NCBI GenBank assembly: GCA_016776725.1
Contig: JADHSV010000005.1
Location: 1 to 64,000, forward strand
Source: Rhodospirillales bacterium
Lineage (GTDB): Bacteria; Pseudomonadota; Alphaproteobacteria; Rhodospirillales; Shumkoniaceae
DNA length: 64,000 bases
Reading direction: 5' to 3'
This document shows, in pieces, positions 1-8,058 of this stretch; positions within the stretch are counted from its first letter, which is position 1, and each line of letters begins with the position of its first letter. Below the pieces are notes generated by a model, which saw only the letters and a list, made by a program, of their open reading frames with translations, searched no databases and had not been told where the DNA came from. The translations under genes and the position numbers were made by a program.

Positions 1-423
1 AAATGCGGGTAACACGGCGGCGACCAGCAACACCAGACCGGTTACGGTCGCCACACGTTCCAACATGACGCCATTTAACGCACCACGCAGCGAAATACCG
101 TGCCGATAGGTCAGATAGGTGCGAACCGCATCGCCGCCGACGGACGCCGGAAGGGTTTGGTTGAAAAAAGACCCAATATAAAAAAGCCTGAGCCCCGGCA
201 CGAAGGCCAACGGCGCACCGATAGTGTGCAGAACCGTACGCCAGCGAAAAGTGCAAATTACAAACTGAACGACAAAGGCGAGCACGACCGGGACAATCAT
301 CTCCGGCGCCATCTGAAGAATCCGTGCCTTCGCGGCTTCCGGATCCACACCGGAAACCGCCCACCAGATCAAAGCGGCCGAAAACATAATTTTCAGCGAT
401 ATCAGCAGCCACTTCTTCAGCAT
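1..423 (-). CDS. Flippase-like / LPG-synthase transmembrane family protein (UPF0104), 3' end cut off
   Basis: An open frame starts with ATG at 423 and runs off the left edge without a stop; 141 codons are visible. The protein is hydrophobic, with membrane segments near residues 5-25, 45-62 and 125-141. It carries FFNQTLPASVGGDAVR near residue 90, which is typical of the integral membrane domain shared by lysylphosphatidylglycerol synthases and related lipid flippase-like proteins. A Shine-Dalgarno-like AAGGAA lies about 8 bases before the ATG. It follows amrS on the same strand after 77 bases and may be co-transcribed. Family membership is well supported; the lipid handled is unknown. Confidence 0.8.
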   Translation of the reverse strand, partial: MLKKWLLISLKIMFSAALIWWAVSGVDPEAAKARILQMAPEMIVPVVLAFVVQFVICTFRWRTVLHTIGAPLAFVPGLRLFYIGSFFNQTLPASVGGDAVRTYLTYRHGISLRGALNGVMLERVATVTGLVLLVAAVLPAF

Positions 424-500
424 CGGCGAGGCGTTCCTTGAACTTGGCCTTAATTTCTCAAACGTAGCGCTGTTTAGCACGAAACGCCGGGCGATCCACC

Positions 501-1571
501 CTAAACCCTAACCGGTGCGCGTTTGCGTCCCCAGGTTCCGGGCGGACCGTCGAAAACGCCGGCGCACGCCGCGCCGCAGGAACGGCAGCGGCCGTCGTCG
601 GTCAGGTTCCACCCAGATAGTTCATACCAGTCGCGCCCGATCAGCGGCTCGCGGCACTGGTGGCAGTAGGTGCTGTCGCCGGCGGGGTCGTGGACATTGC
701 CCACATAGGCATGGCGCACGCCGTTTTTGATGGCGATGGCGCGGGCGCGGGATAGAACGGCCCCGGGCGTGCGCGGCTTGTCCCGCATCTTCCAATCCGG
801 GTGGAAGGCCGAGAAATGCATGGGAACGTCCGGCCCCAGGTTTTCCACCACCCAGGCAGTCATTTCCTCGAACTCGGCGTCGCTATCATTTTCACCGGGA
901 ATGACCAGTGTTGTCGTTTCAAACCACACGTCCGTTTCGTGCTTCAGGTATTTCAGCGTCTCCAGAACCGGTTCCAGCCGGGCCGAGCAAAGACCGGCGT
1001 AAAAGCCCTCGGTGAACGCCTTCAGATCGACATTGGCGGCATCCATGTGCTTGAATAACTCGGCCCTGGGTTCTTCGCAGATATATCCGGCGGTGACGGC
1101 CACCGTTTTAACGCCCAGTTCGTGACAGGCTTGCGCCACATCGACCGCGTATTCCAGAAAGATAACCGGATCGTTGTAAGTGAAGGCAACGCTGCGGCAC
1201 CCGGTTTTGGCCGCCGCTTCGGCGATGGCGCGCGGAGACGCCTGATCGGTCAAGCGGTCGAATTCACGCGATTTGCTGATGTCCCAGTTCTGGCAGAACT
1301 TACAAGTAAGGTTACACCCGGCGGTGCCGAAGGACAGAACCGGCGTTCCGGGAAGAAAATGGTTGAGCGGCTTTTTTTCGATAGGATCGATGCAAAAGCC
1401 GCTGGAACGGCCATAGGTGGTCAGCGCCATCGCGCCTTCATGATTTGCGCGCACGAAACATAGCCCGCGCTGCCCATCACGAAGCTTGCACAGCCGGGGG
1501 CACAGATCGCACTGCACCCGGCCATCATCCAGCGTATGCCAATATCGCCCCGCGTGAACATCCATCGCCAT
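501..1571 (-). CDS. amrS: AmmeMemoRadiSam system radical SAM enzyme AmrS
   Basis: A 356-residue radical SAM protein. The cluster-binding CxxxCxxC is formed by Cys86, Cys90 and Cys93 (CNLTCKFC). The N-terminus has four more cysteines (21, 24, 28, 38), and the C-terminus has two CxxC pairs (YCHQC and CRSC), which look like extra metal sites. This is the layout of the PflA-like radical SAM partner of the AmmeMemoRadiSam set. The other partners, Memo and AMMECR1, are encoded divergently from 1625, with only 53 bases between the two starts, so the promoters must overlap. The reaction of the system is not established. Start ATG at 1571; an in-frame ATG two codons later is possible. Confidence 0.9.
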   Translation of the reverse strand: MAMDVHAGRYWHTLDDGRVQCDLCPRLCKLRDGQRGLCFVRANHEGAMALTTYGRSSGFCIDPIEKKPLNHFLPGTPVLSFGTAGCNLTCKFCQNWDISKSREFDRLTDQASPRAIAEAAAKTGCRSVAFTYNDPVIFLEYAVDVAQACHELGVKTVAVTAGYICEEPRAELFKHMDAANVDLKAFTEGFYAGLCSARLEPVLETLKYLKHETDVWFETTTLVIPGENDSDAEFEEMTAWVVENLGPDVPMHFSAFHPDWKMRDKPRTPGAVLSRARAIAIKNGVRHAYVGNVHDPAGDSTYCHQCREPLIGRDWYELSGWNLTDDGRCRSCGAACAGVFDGPPGTWGRKRAPVRV

Positions 1572-1624
1572 CGTCCACTTTGGTCAAGCGTGCTATATTA
1601 AACCTATATGTGGGGAAAAGCGCC

Positions 1625-3055
1625 ATGGGTTCCATCAGGCAAGCTGCCGTCGCCGGCCAGTTTTATCCGGATAACGCCGCCGAGTTGAGCGCGACGGTCA
1701 AGCGTTACCTTGCCGCGGCCGAAATGACGACAGGCGGCGTTCCCAAGGCGATCATCGCGCCCCATGCCGGTTACGTCTATTCCGGCGCCGTGGCGGCCAC
1801 TGCCTATGCCCGCATCAGCCCCGCCGCAGGGCAGATCAAGCGGGTCGTCCTGCTGGGGCCGTCCCACCGTGTTCCGCTACGCGGCCTGGCGTTAAGCAGC
1901 GCCGAAGCCTACGCCACGCCGTTGGGCAACATCCCCCTGGATCGCGATACAGAGCACCATTTGCTGGAACTGCCACAGGTCCAGATATTTGACGATGCCC
2001 ACCAACACGAACATAGCCTCGAGGTCCACCTGCCCTTCCTGCAGATCATACTGGGTGACTTCACCCTGGTACCGATCGTCGTCGGCGAGGCCAGCCCGGA
2101 CGAAGTCGCCGATGCGCTGGAAGCGGTATGGGGTGGACCGGAAACCCTGATCGTCATCAGCTCCGACCTCAGCCACTTCGAGAATTACGAAACGGCGCGC
2201 GGGATGGACGACGCCACCCGCCACGCCATTGAAAATCTGGACCCGGCGGGCATTGGCCGACATGACGCCTGCGGACGAACCCCGGTCGGCGGCATTCTGA
2301 CCATGGCCCGGCGGCGCGGTCTGGAGGTTTCCACCGTCGATCTTCGCAATTCGGGCGATACCGCCGGATCAAAGGATCGCGTGGTCGGCTACGGCAGTTG
2401 GGTGTTCGTTAATCACGCCCTACGGCCCGGCGATGAATTCGCGGAAAAAACACGCGCGCTTCTGGCTGATCACGGGGGTACGCTTTTACATCTGGCCGGG
2501 GCGTCCATCCGATATGGCCTTGAACGCGGCAGGCCGCCTGTTGTCGACTTGAACCAATCAGCCCCCGAGTTGCGGGAAAACGGCGCCTCTTTCGTGACGC
2601 TGAAGCGCGACGGCAAACTGCGCGGCTGCATCGGGTCTTCGGTCGCCAATCAACCGCTGGTCAAGGACGTTTCCGAACACGCCTACGCTGCCGCTTTCAA
2701 GGACCCTCGGTTCCCACCGCTAACGAATGCGGAAATCCCGGGTCTTTCCCTTTCCGTTTCGGTTTTAAGCACGCCCTCGCCCATGAGTTTTTCCGATGAA
2801 GGGCAGCTTCTTTCCATGCTTCGGCCGCGCATCGACGGCCTGATCATCGCCGATGGAGGGCGACGGGCGCTGTTTTTACCGGCCGTTTGGGAATCCCTTA
2901 CCGAACCGCACGCGTTCCTCAGCCAATTAAAAATAAAAGCGGGGTTGTCGGCGGGCCACTGGTCAGGCAATTTCAAGGCTTGGCGCTTCGTGGCTATCGA
3001 GGCCTCCACCGATCAGCTCGCCGATCCGCATGCGATCTGGACACAAGGCGACTGA
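1625..3055 (+). CDS. Fused AmmeMemoRadiSam proteins B and A (Memo + AMMECR1)
   Basis: A 476-residue two-domain protein. Residues 1 to about 265 are a Memo (AmrB) domain, with the conserved histidines of this dioxygenase-like fold in PHAGYVYSG, GPSH, HEHSLEVHLPF and SSDLSH. Residues from about 280 to the end are an AMMECR1 (AmrA) domain with the signature LRGCIGS. The usual two genes are therefore one polypeptide, next to the radical SAM partner amrS. The start at 1625 is chosen because the Memo homology begins there (MGSIRQAAVAGQFYP) and GGGGAAAAG precedes it. The frame stays open for 60 more codons upstream, but that stretch overlaps amrS and looks non-coding. The ATP-grasp-free function is unknown; cysQ follows 22 bases later. 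Confidence 0.9.
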   Translation: MGSIRQAAVAGQFYPDNAAELSATVKRYLAAAEMTTGGVPKAIIAPHAGYVYSGAVAATAYARISPAAGQIKRVVLLGPSHRVPLRGLALSSAEAYATPLGNIPLDRDTEHHLLELPQVQIFDDAHQHEHSLEVHLPFLQIILGDFTLVPIVVGEASPDEVADALEAVWGGPETLIVISSDLSHFENYETARGMDDATRHAIENLDPAGIGRHDACGRTPVGGILTMARRRGLEVSTVDLRNSGDTAGSKDRVVGYGSWVFVNHALRPGDEFAEKTRALLADHGGTLLHLAGASIRYGLERGRPPVVDLNQSAPELRENGASFVTLKRDGKLRGCIGSSVANQPLVKDVSEHAYAAAFKDPRFPPLTNAEIPGLSLSVSVLSTPSPMSFSDEGQLLSMLRPRIDGLIIADGGRRALFLPAVWESLTEPHAFLSQLKIKAGLSAGHWSGNFKAWRFVAIEASTDQLADPHAIWTQGD

Positions 3056-3077
3056 GAAAAAAGAACGGAGACAACGT

Positions 3078-3857
3078 GTGACGCTAAATATCGGACTTGG
3101 ACTCATCAAGCAGGTGCGGGAACTCGCGGTCCTGGCGGGCCATGAGGTTATGGAAGTTTACAACAGCGATTTTACGGTCGACACCAAGGACGATGCGTCA
3201 CCGGTCACCGAGGCCGACCGCCGGGCCGAAGCGCTGATCACGAAAGCAATCCGAAATGATATCACCGACGCCTTCCCCATTGTCGGCGAAGAAGCATTTT
3301 CTGAAGGGATCATTCCCGATGTCGCCGGACAACCCTTCTGGCTTTTGGACCCTCTTGACGGAACCAAGGAATTCGTCAAGCGCGGAAAGGATTTCACTGT
3401 CAACATCGCTTTGATCGAAATCGGCATTCCGGTGCTGGGCGTCGTTCATGTTCCGGCTACCGGCGACACCTATTGGGGAAGCCGCATGGGGTCGTTCGCC
3501 ACCACCGGCGGCAGTGCTGAGCGCCAGATCTTTTGCAGGCCGCAGCCCAGCGACGGCGTTGTCGCCATTGTCAGCAAATCGCACAGAACGCCCGAAGTGG
3601 ACGAGTACTTGAAGCAATTTACCGTGAGCAAGGAAATCAGCGCCGGAAGTTCGCTGAAATTCTGCCGGGTGGCGACGGGCAACGCCGACATCTACCCGCG
3701 CATGGGACGTACCATGGAATGGGATACCGCAGCCGGACACGCGGTGCTGAAATACGCCGGGGGAAAGGTTAACACGCTGGAAAATCAGAACCTTTTCTAT
3801 GGCAAGCCGGACTTTGAAAACCCCGACTTCGTAGCCCTCGGCGCCGACCCTCTTTAA
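3078..3857 (+). CDS. cysQ: 3'(2'),5'-bisphosphate nucleotidase CysQ
   Basis: A 259-residue member of the inositol monophosphatase superfamily. It should hydrolyse 3'-phosphoadenosine 5'-phosphate to AMP, clearing a by-product of sulfate assimilation. Metal-site motifs are present: EEAF near residue 73, DPLDGTKEF near residue 93 and EWDTAAGHAVL near residue 215. The length matches CysQ. The start is a GTG at 3078 behind ACGGAG; upstream in-frame codons fall in the end of the Memo-AMMECR1 gene and have no ribosome site. It lies 22 bases after that gene and is probably in the same transcript. A general inositol phosphatase is less likely, because the insert and the lysine-rich loop are CysQ-like. 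Confidence 0.9.
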   Translation: MTLNIGLGLIKQVRELAVLAGHEVMEVYNSDFTVDTKDDASPVTEADRRAEALITKAIRNDITDAFPIVGEEAFSEGIIPDVAGQPFWLLDPLDGTKEFVKRGKDFTVNIALIEIGIPVLGVVHVPATGDTYWGSRMGSFATTGGSAERQIFCRPQPSDGVVAIVSKSHRTPEVDEYLKQFTVSKEISAGSSLKFCRVATGNADIYPRMGRTMEWDTAAGHAVLKYAGGKVNTLENQNLFYGKPDFENPDFVALGADPL

Positions 3858-3944
3858 CCCTTTCGGCATAACGGACAGAGGGGTGTTCACAATGTCCCAA
3901 ATCGGCCCTAGTTTACTTGACAAATTGCCAAAAAAGGGCGCACT

Positions 3945-4095
3945 ATATTGATGGTGTTTTTAGCTAAACACCGCTTTAGCCGCCGCATTCCATGCGGTGA
4001 CTGCCGAGCCGGATCATTACCGCGGATGGTCTAGCCTGACCGCAGAAAAGATAAAATTAAAGAGCCGTCGGTATGGCCGACGGCTCTTTGTTATG
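3945..4095 (+). ncRNA. Candidate small RNA ending in a strong intrinsic terminator
   Basis: A 240-base gap between cysQ and tsaC has no plausible gene but holds a chain of hairpins. These are GGTGTTT/AAACACC near 3953-3972, CCGCAT/ATGCGG near 3983-3997, and an imperfect GCGG-ATGGT/ACC-GC stem near 4022-4043. They end in a 12-base-pair terminator stem followed by TTTGTT. A TTGACA lies at 3917-3922 with a weak -10 (CACTAT) 18 bases later. Together these suggest a discrete transcript of about 150 bases. It could instead be the 3' untranslated end of the cysQ message. No known RNA family was recognised. Confidence 0.4.
4060..4095 (+). terminator. Rho-independent terminator after cysQ / candidate small RNA
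   Basis: A perfect 12-base-pair stem (AAGAGCCGTCGG with CCGACGGCTCTT) closes a 5-base loop and is followed by a T-rich tail. It sits directly before the start of tsaC, so tsaC must have its own promoter or start within this region. Confidence 0.85.
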
Positions 4096-4101
4096 TAGTT
4101 T

Positions 4102-5085
4102 TTGAGTTATGCAATTTTGACTGATTTATCAACGATAGTCGCCGCCGCCGAACCGGACGGCATTCAAAGGGCGGCAACACTTTTGCGGCAGGGCCGATTG
4201 GTCGCTTTTCCCACCGAAACCGTATATGGGCTGGGCGCGGACGCCACCAACGATAAGGCCGTTGCCGCCATTTACGGGGCGAAAGGCCGGCCCGACTTCA
4301 ACCCGCTGATCGTGCATTTCACCGATTTGGATGCAGCCGCCGAAGCCGTGGTCTTCGATGATCGGGCAAAACGTGTCGCCGCGGCCTTCTGGCCGGGTGC
4401 GTTGACCCTGGTTCTTCCACGGACAAAGACATGCGCCATTTCGCTTCTGACAAGCGCGGGCCTGGACACCCTGGCCGTGCGTGTGCCCAGTCAACCGGTC
4501 GCCCAATCCTTGTTTAGGGCAACTGCTCGCCCCATTGCGGCGCCCAGCGCCAACCGATCCTTCTCGGTCAGCCCAACGACGGCCCGGCATGTCACCCAGG
4601 ATCTGAGCGGGCGGATCGACATGATTTTAGACGGCGGCCCCTGTGCGGTCGGACTGGAGTCAACGGTTATCGACCTGAGCACCCCGCGACCCACGTTATT
4701 GCGGCCAGGCGGCATTCCGGCCGAAGACATCGAAGCGGTAACCGGCCCGTTGGCTGCAGCGGGCGAAGGTGCGCCCAGGTCCCCGGGAATGCTAAGCCGC
4801 CATTACGCGCCAAACCGGCCGGTCCGACTAAACGCGGCAGCCCCCCGGGACGGAGAAGCGTTTTTGGCCTTCGGCCCCAATTCCGGCAACGCAACCATGA
4901 ACCTCAGCGAAAGCGGCAACCTGAACGAGGCGGCGGCCGCGTTTTTTGCCATGCTGCGGGCCCTCGACAGCGACGAATTCGAAGGCATCGCCGTGGCCCC
5001 GATCCCCGAAAAGGGGCTGGGGCGGGCCATAAACGACCGGCTACGCCGCGCCGCGACACCTGAAACTTCATCGGAAACACCATGA
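4102..5085 (+). CDS. tsaC: L-threonylcarbamoyladenylate synthase (Sua5/YrdC type)
   Basis: A 327-residue protein with an N-terminal YrdC domain (VAFPTETVYGLGADATN, then KGRPDFNPLIVH) and a C-terminal Sua5 extension (SPGMLSRHYAP). It makes threonylcarbamoyl-AMP from threonine, bicarbonate and ATP, the first step of t6A37 tRNA modification. The length is that of the long Sua5 form. The start is unclear: the frame opens with TTG at 4102, another TTG is at 4117, there is no in-frame ATG before the domain, and no clear ribosome site is seen. Its last four bases overlap the next gene (ATGA). Confidence 0.92.
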   Translation: MSYAILTDLSTIVAAAEPDGIQRAATLLRQGRLVAFPTETVYGLGADATNDKAVAAIYGAKGRPDFNPLIVHFTDLDAAAEAVVFDDRAKRVAAAFWPGALTLVLPRTKTCAISLLTSAGLDTLAVRVPSQPVAQSLFRATARPIAAPSANRSFSVSPTTARHVTQDLSGRIDMILDGGPCAVGLESTVIDLSTPRPTLLRPGGIPAEDIEAVTGPLAAAGEGAPRSPGMLSRHYAPNRPVRLNAAAPRDGEAFLAFGPNSGNATMNLSESGNLNEAAAAFFAMLRALDSDEFEGIAVAPIPEKGLGRAINDRLRRAATPETSSETP

Positions 5086-6494
5086 ACAAGAAAATCAATG
5101 TCATCGAAGCAATCCGTGAAGTGGTCGGGCCCGCCGGTTGGATCGACGACGACGACGGCAAGGAACCGTACCTGAAAGAAAGTCGGGGGCTTTTCCGCGG
5201 CGACTGCGCGGCCGTGGTTCGGCCCGCATCCACGGCCGAAACGGCCGAAGTCGTGCGCCTGTGCGCCAAAGCGCGCATTCCCATCACCCCGCAAGGCGGA
5301 AATACCGGGCACGTCGGCGGCGGCGTTCCCAATGGCGGCATCATTCTTTGCACCGGAAGGATGAACCGCATTCGCGCCATCGACCCGCTAAATCATACCA
5401 TGACGGTGGAAGCGGGATGCATTCTGGCTAATCTGCAAAAAGCGGCATCCGATGCGGATTGTCTGTTCCCGCTAAGCATGGCCTCGGAAGGCAGTTGCCA
5501 GATTGGAGGTAATCTTTCAAGCAACGCCGGCGGCATCGCCGTTTTGCGATACGGCAATACCCGCGAACTGGTCATGGGGGTGGAGGTCGTCCTGCCCGAC
5601 GGCCGTATTTGGGACGGTCTCAGGGGATTGCGAAAAGACAATACCGGCTATGACCTGAAACATCTGTTCGTGGGCGCGGAAGGAACTCTGGGGATCATCA
5701 CCGCCGCCGTCTTGAAGTTGTTCCCCCTGCCCCGGGCACGGGAAACCGCCCTGGCCGCGGCACCGGACCTGGACAGTATCCTCGAACTCTTCAAACGGGT
5801 TCGTGACCGCGCGGGCGACACCCTGACGGGTTTTGAGATGATGCCGCGCATCGGCGTGGAATTTGCGCTCAGGCATATGCCGGGGGTGATCGACCCCTTT
5901 GCCGAGGCCCACGCGCATTACGCCTTGATCGAATTGACCAGCCCACGGCCCGATGACCCGTTGCGCGCAACTCTGGAAACCGTTCTCGCGGAAGCCTTGG
6001 AAACCGGTTTCGTGGACGATGCGGTGGTGGCAACCAGCGAAACCCAATGCGACCAACTTTGGCGCATTCGCGAGAGCATTCCCGAAGCCCAAAAACATGA
6101 AGGGGCCAGCATCAAGAACGATATTTCGGTCCCCATCTCGCGGATCGCCGAATTCATGGCACGCGCGCGGGAATTGGTTGAACATGAAATTCCGGGGGTT
6201 CGGCTTTGCGCATTCGGACACGTCGGCGACGGAAATATTCACTTCAATCTGACCCAGCCTCTCGACGCCGAGCGCGAGGAATTCGTGGCCAAATGGCAAC
6301 CGATCAACCGGAAGGTCAACGCCTTATTGGCGGAACTGGGCGGCTCCATCAGCGCCGAACATGGAATAGGCCGCTTGAAAATGGATCAACTGGCCGAATT
6401 CCGCTCGGATGTCGAATTGGACGTCATGCAGCGGATCAAACGTGCGCTCGACCCCGACAACGTTATGAACCCCGGAAAACTATTCAAAAGCTGA
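5082..6494 (+). CDS. FAD-linked 2-hydroxyacid dehydrogenase (D-2-hydroxyglutarate / D-lactate dehydrogenase family)
   Basis: A 470-residue flavoprotein of the vanillyl-alcohol-oxidase fold. Residues about 40-220 are the FAD-binding domain (PQGGNTGHVGGGVP, GGNLSSNAGG, GAEGTLGIIT). The C-terminal half is the FAD-oxidase cap domain with CAFGHVGDGNIHFN and SAEHGIGRLK, the metal-binding and active-site histidines of the GlcD/D2HGDH group. It probably oxidises a D-2-hydroxyacid and passes electrons to a quinone or electron-transfer flavoprotein; which substrate cannot be told from sequence. It is translationally coupled to tsaC through a 4-base overlap. Confidence 0.85.
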   Translation: MNKKINVIEAIREVVGPAGWIDDDDGKEPYLKESRGLFRGDCAAVVRPASTAETAEVVRLCAKARIPITPQGGNTGHVGGGVPNGGIILCTGRMNRIRAIDPLNHTMTVEAGCILANLQKAASDADCLFPLSMASEGSCQIGGNLSSNAGGIAVLRYGNTRELVMGVEVVLPDGRIWDGLRGLRKDNTGYDLKHLFVGAEGTLGIITAAVLKLFPLPRARETALAAAPDLDSILELFKRVRDRAGDTLTGFEMMPRIGVEFALRHMPGVIDPFAEAHAHYALIELTSPRPDDPLRATLETVLAEALETGFVDDAVVATSETQCDQLWRIRESIPEAQKHEGASIKNDISVPISRIAEFMARARELVEHEIPGVRLCAFGHVGDGNIHFNLTQPLDAEREEFVAKWQPINRKVNALLAELGGSISAEHGIGRLKMDQLAEFRSDVELDVMQRIKRALDPDNVMNPGKLFKS

Positions 6495-6526
6495 CCCCGA
6501 TCGTTGGTTTCTGGCAGCCGTGCCAC

Positions 6527-6553
6527 AAAAAAAGCCGGGCCCGAAAAGGCCCG
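6527..6553 (-). terminator. Minus-strand intrinsic terminator with seven-T tail
   Basis: On the minus strand CGGGCC, loop TTTTCG, then GGCCCG, followed by GC and seven T. The plus strand has no T-run after the stem, so it can only serve leftward transcription. No protein gene on the minus strand feeds into it, which is the main reason to suspect a small RNA here. Confidence 0.7.
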
Positions 6554-6690
6554 CGGAGTCAACAAGGAGGCATGCTCTTGAGGGGCGGTGGCTGCCCGGC
6601 CATGAGGGGAGGGGGGAGACTGGAAGGGGCAGGCAGCCACCATTGTTTTTGATGTTGATCACCGGTTCCTTGAGAAATCGAGAAATCAAC
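6527..6690 (-). ncRNA. Candidate minus-strand small RNA with anti-Shine-Dalgarno linker
   Basis: Read on the minus strand, a 10-base-pair stem (GGTGGCTGCC at 6641-6632 with GGCAGCCACC at 6596-6587) encloses a very C-rich loop containing CCCCCCTCCCCTC. A linker containing GCCTCCTTG (6571-6563) follows. Then comes an intrinsic terminator: CGGGCC/GGCCCG (6553-6536) followed by seven T (6533-6527). C-rich loops and CCUCCUU-like linkers are typical of alphaproteobacterial regulatory RNAs that pair with ribosome sites. The 5' end and promoter are not visible, so the right boundary is a guess. Confidence 0.45.
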
Positions 6691-6914
6691 ACCCGTGCAA
6701 CGAACCGCGTATAGAATAATAGGGGATGCCCGTTTCTGGATTATGTCATTTCCCGAGTATTTTGTTTCGTTTTGTAACGCGAGTGAAAAGATTTGTTGCA
6801 GTTGGTTTGCGTTAATTTCTCTTACACCAACGGTGTGTAACATTGTGGTTATTCCTTGATTCTTGGGAGTTTTTCGCACAGTTTGGCGCGGGATTTAGTC
6901 GATTGAAATGACGA

Positions 6915-8045
6915 ATGGGTAGGATTACACGATACGTCTTCGGACAGTTGGTCATGGGAATGATTCTCGTGACGGCGGGGCTGACCTGTGTCGTCTGGCT
7001 GATGCAGTCCCTCAGGTTCGTCGAAATGATCGTAAACCGGGGGCTTAGCGCCGGAACGTTCGTGTACATGACGATCCTGATGCTGCCGAGCTTCTTCCCG
7101 ATCGTCCTGCCGATCGCGTTGTTTACCGTGGTCATTTTTATCTACAGCAAACTGGTATCCGATCGCGAACTAATGGTCATGAGAAGCGCAGGTTTCAGCC
7201 AATCCGCGCTTGCTGGACCGGCTATATTGCTGGCCATTATCACGATGCTGCTCACCTATATTCTTAATCTTTACGTGATGCCGGAATCATGGCGGAAATT
7301 CCGCGACATGCAGTGGAATTTCCGTTACAGCTTCGCCCATATCGTCCTGAAGGAAGGCGCTTTCAACACGTTGAACCGGGACATTACCGTGTTCGTCCGC
7401 GAACGCGGCAGTGAAGGTCAGCTTGACGGGGTATTGGTTCATGACAATCGGAACCCTGAAAAGCCGACCACATATATGGCCGAAAAAGGGGCGCTGGTGT
7501 CAACGGATGAAGCGCCGCGCCTGGTTTTATTTGACGGCAATCGCCAGGAAATGGATCGAAAGACGGGGCGATTATCAACACTGTTTTTCGACCGCGCGAC
7601 CCCGGATCTCGGAGAGTTCATTAAACCTCCGGCGAAGCGTTTTCTTGAAGCACGCGAACGAACCCTGGATGAACTTCTGAACCACCTGGATGAATCAGAT
7701 ATCATCAAACGTGATATCGGGAAATTCACCGTCGAGGCACACAAACGGCTTTCATCACCCATCCTTTCACTGGGATTTACGATCACCGGATTGGCCTGCC
7801 TGCTTTCCGGGGCGTTCACGAGACGCTCGCAAACCCGCAGGGTTGTTCTTTCGATTGCATTACTGGTGTTTTTGCAGGGCCTGACCCTTGGCTTACATTA
7901 TTATTGCGCCCGCAACCTCGCCCTAATTCCGCTGATGTACGTGAATGCGGTTTTACCGGTCGTTATTGGCTATCTGGTGCTTTTGCGTGCAACTGATTGG
8001 CGGCGGCGGCGGCGGCATCGCCAACCGACCGCAGCGACATCCTAG
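6915..8045 (+). CDS. lptF: LPS export permease LptF
   Basis: A 376-residue YjgP/YjgQ-family permease. Two membrane blocks (about residues 10-125 and 275-360) flank a periplasmic beta-jellyroll region. With LptG and the ATPase LptB it extracts lipopolysaccharide from the inner membrane and passes it to the periplasmic bridge. The position directly before lptG, lptD and surA confirms the role. The C-terminus ends in an arginine-rich stretch (RRRRRHRQ). Start ATG at 6915, giving MGRITRY; the ribosome site is weak. LptB is not in the window. Confidence 0.93.
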   Translation: MGRITRYVFGQLVMGMILVTAGLTCVVWLMQSLRFVEMIVNRGLSAGTFVYMTILMLPSFFPIVLPIALFTVVIFIYSKLVSDRELMVMRSAGFSQSALAGPAILLAIITMLLTYILNLYVMPESWRKFRDMQWNFRYSFAHIVLKEGAFNTLNRDITVFVRERGSEGQLDGVLVHDNRNPEKPTTYMAEKGALVSTDEAPRLVLFDGNRQEMDRKTGRLSTLFFDRATPDLGEFIKPPAKRFLEARERTLDELLNHLDESDIIKRDIGKFTVEAHKRLSSPILSLGFTITGLACLLSGAFTRRSQTRRVVLSIALLVFLQGLTLGLHYYCARNLALIPLMYVNAVLPVVIGYLVLLRATDWRRRRRHRQPTAATS

Positions 8046-8058
8046 GAGAGCCAAAGTC

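Larger units (their letters stand above)
6495..6914. other. 420-base gene-free gap before lptF
   Basis: No convincing protein gene lies here. The left half (6527-6690) holds a minus-strand candidate small RNA with a terminator, described separately. The right half is AT-richer and should contain the promoter of the lptF operon, but no single -35/-10 pair stands out. A small plus-strand frame at about 6571 has AAGGAGG in front of its ATG, but only one base separates them, which is too close to work as a ribosome site. Confidence 0.6.

Noticed and set aside
3198-3923. A 241-codon minus-strand frame opposite cysQ
   Set aside because: cysQ motifs are complete on the plus strand; the antisense product has no domain.
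5517-6299. A 260-codon minus-strand frame opposite the FAD dehydrogenase
   Set aside because: No recognisable domain, and the plus strand encodes an intact flavoprotein.
6571-6654. A short plus-strand frame after AAGGAGG near 6571
   Set aside because: Only one base separates the ribosome-like site from the ATG, and the low-complexity Gly/Arg peptide is explained better as the complement of the candidate small RNA.
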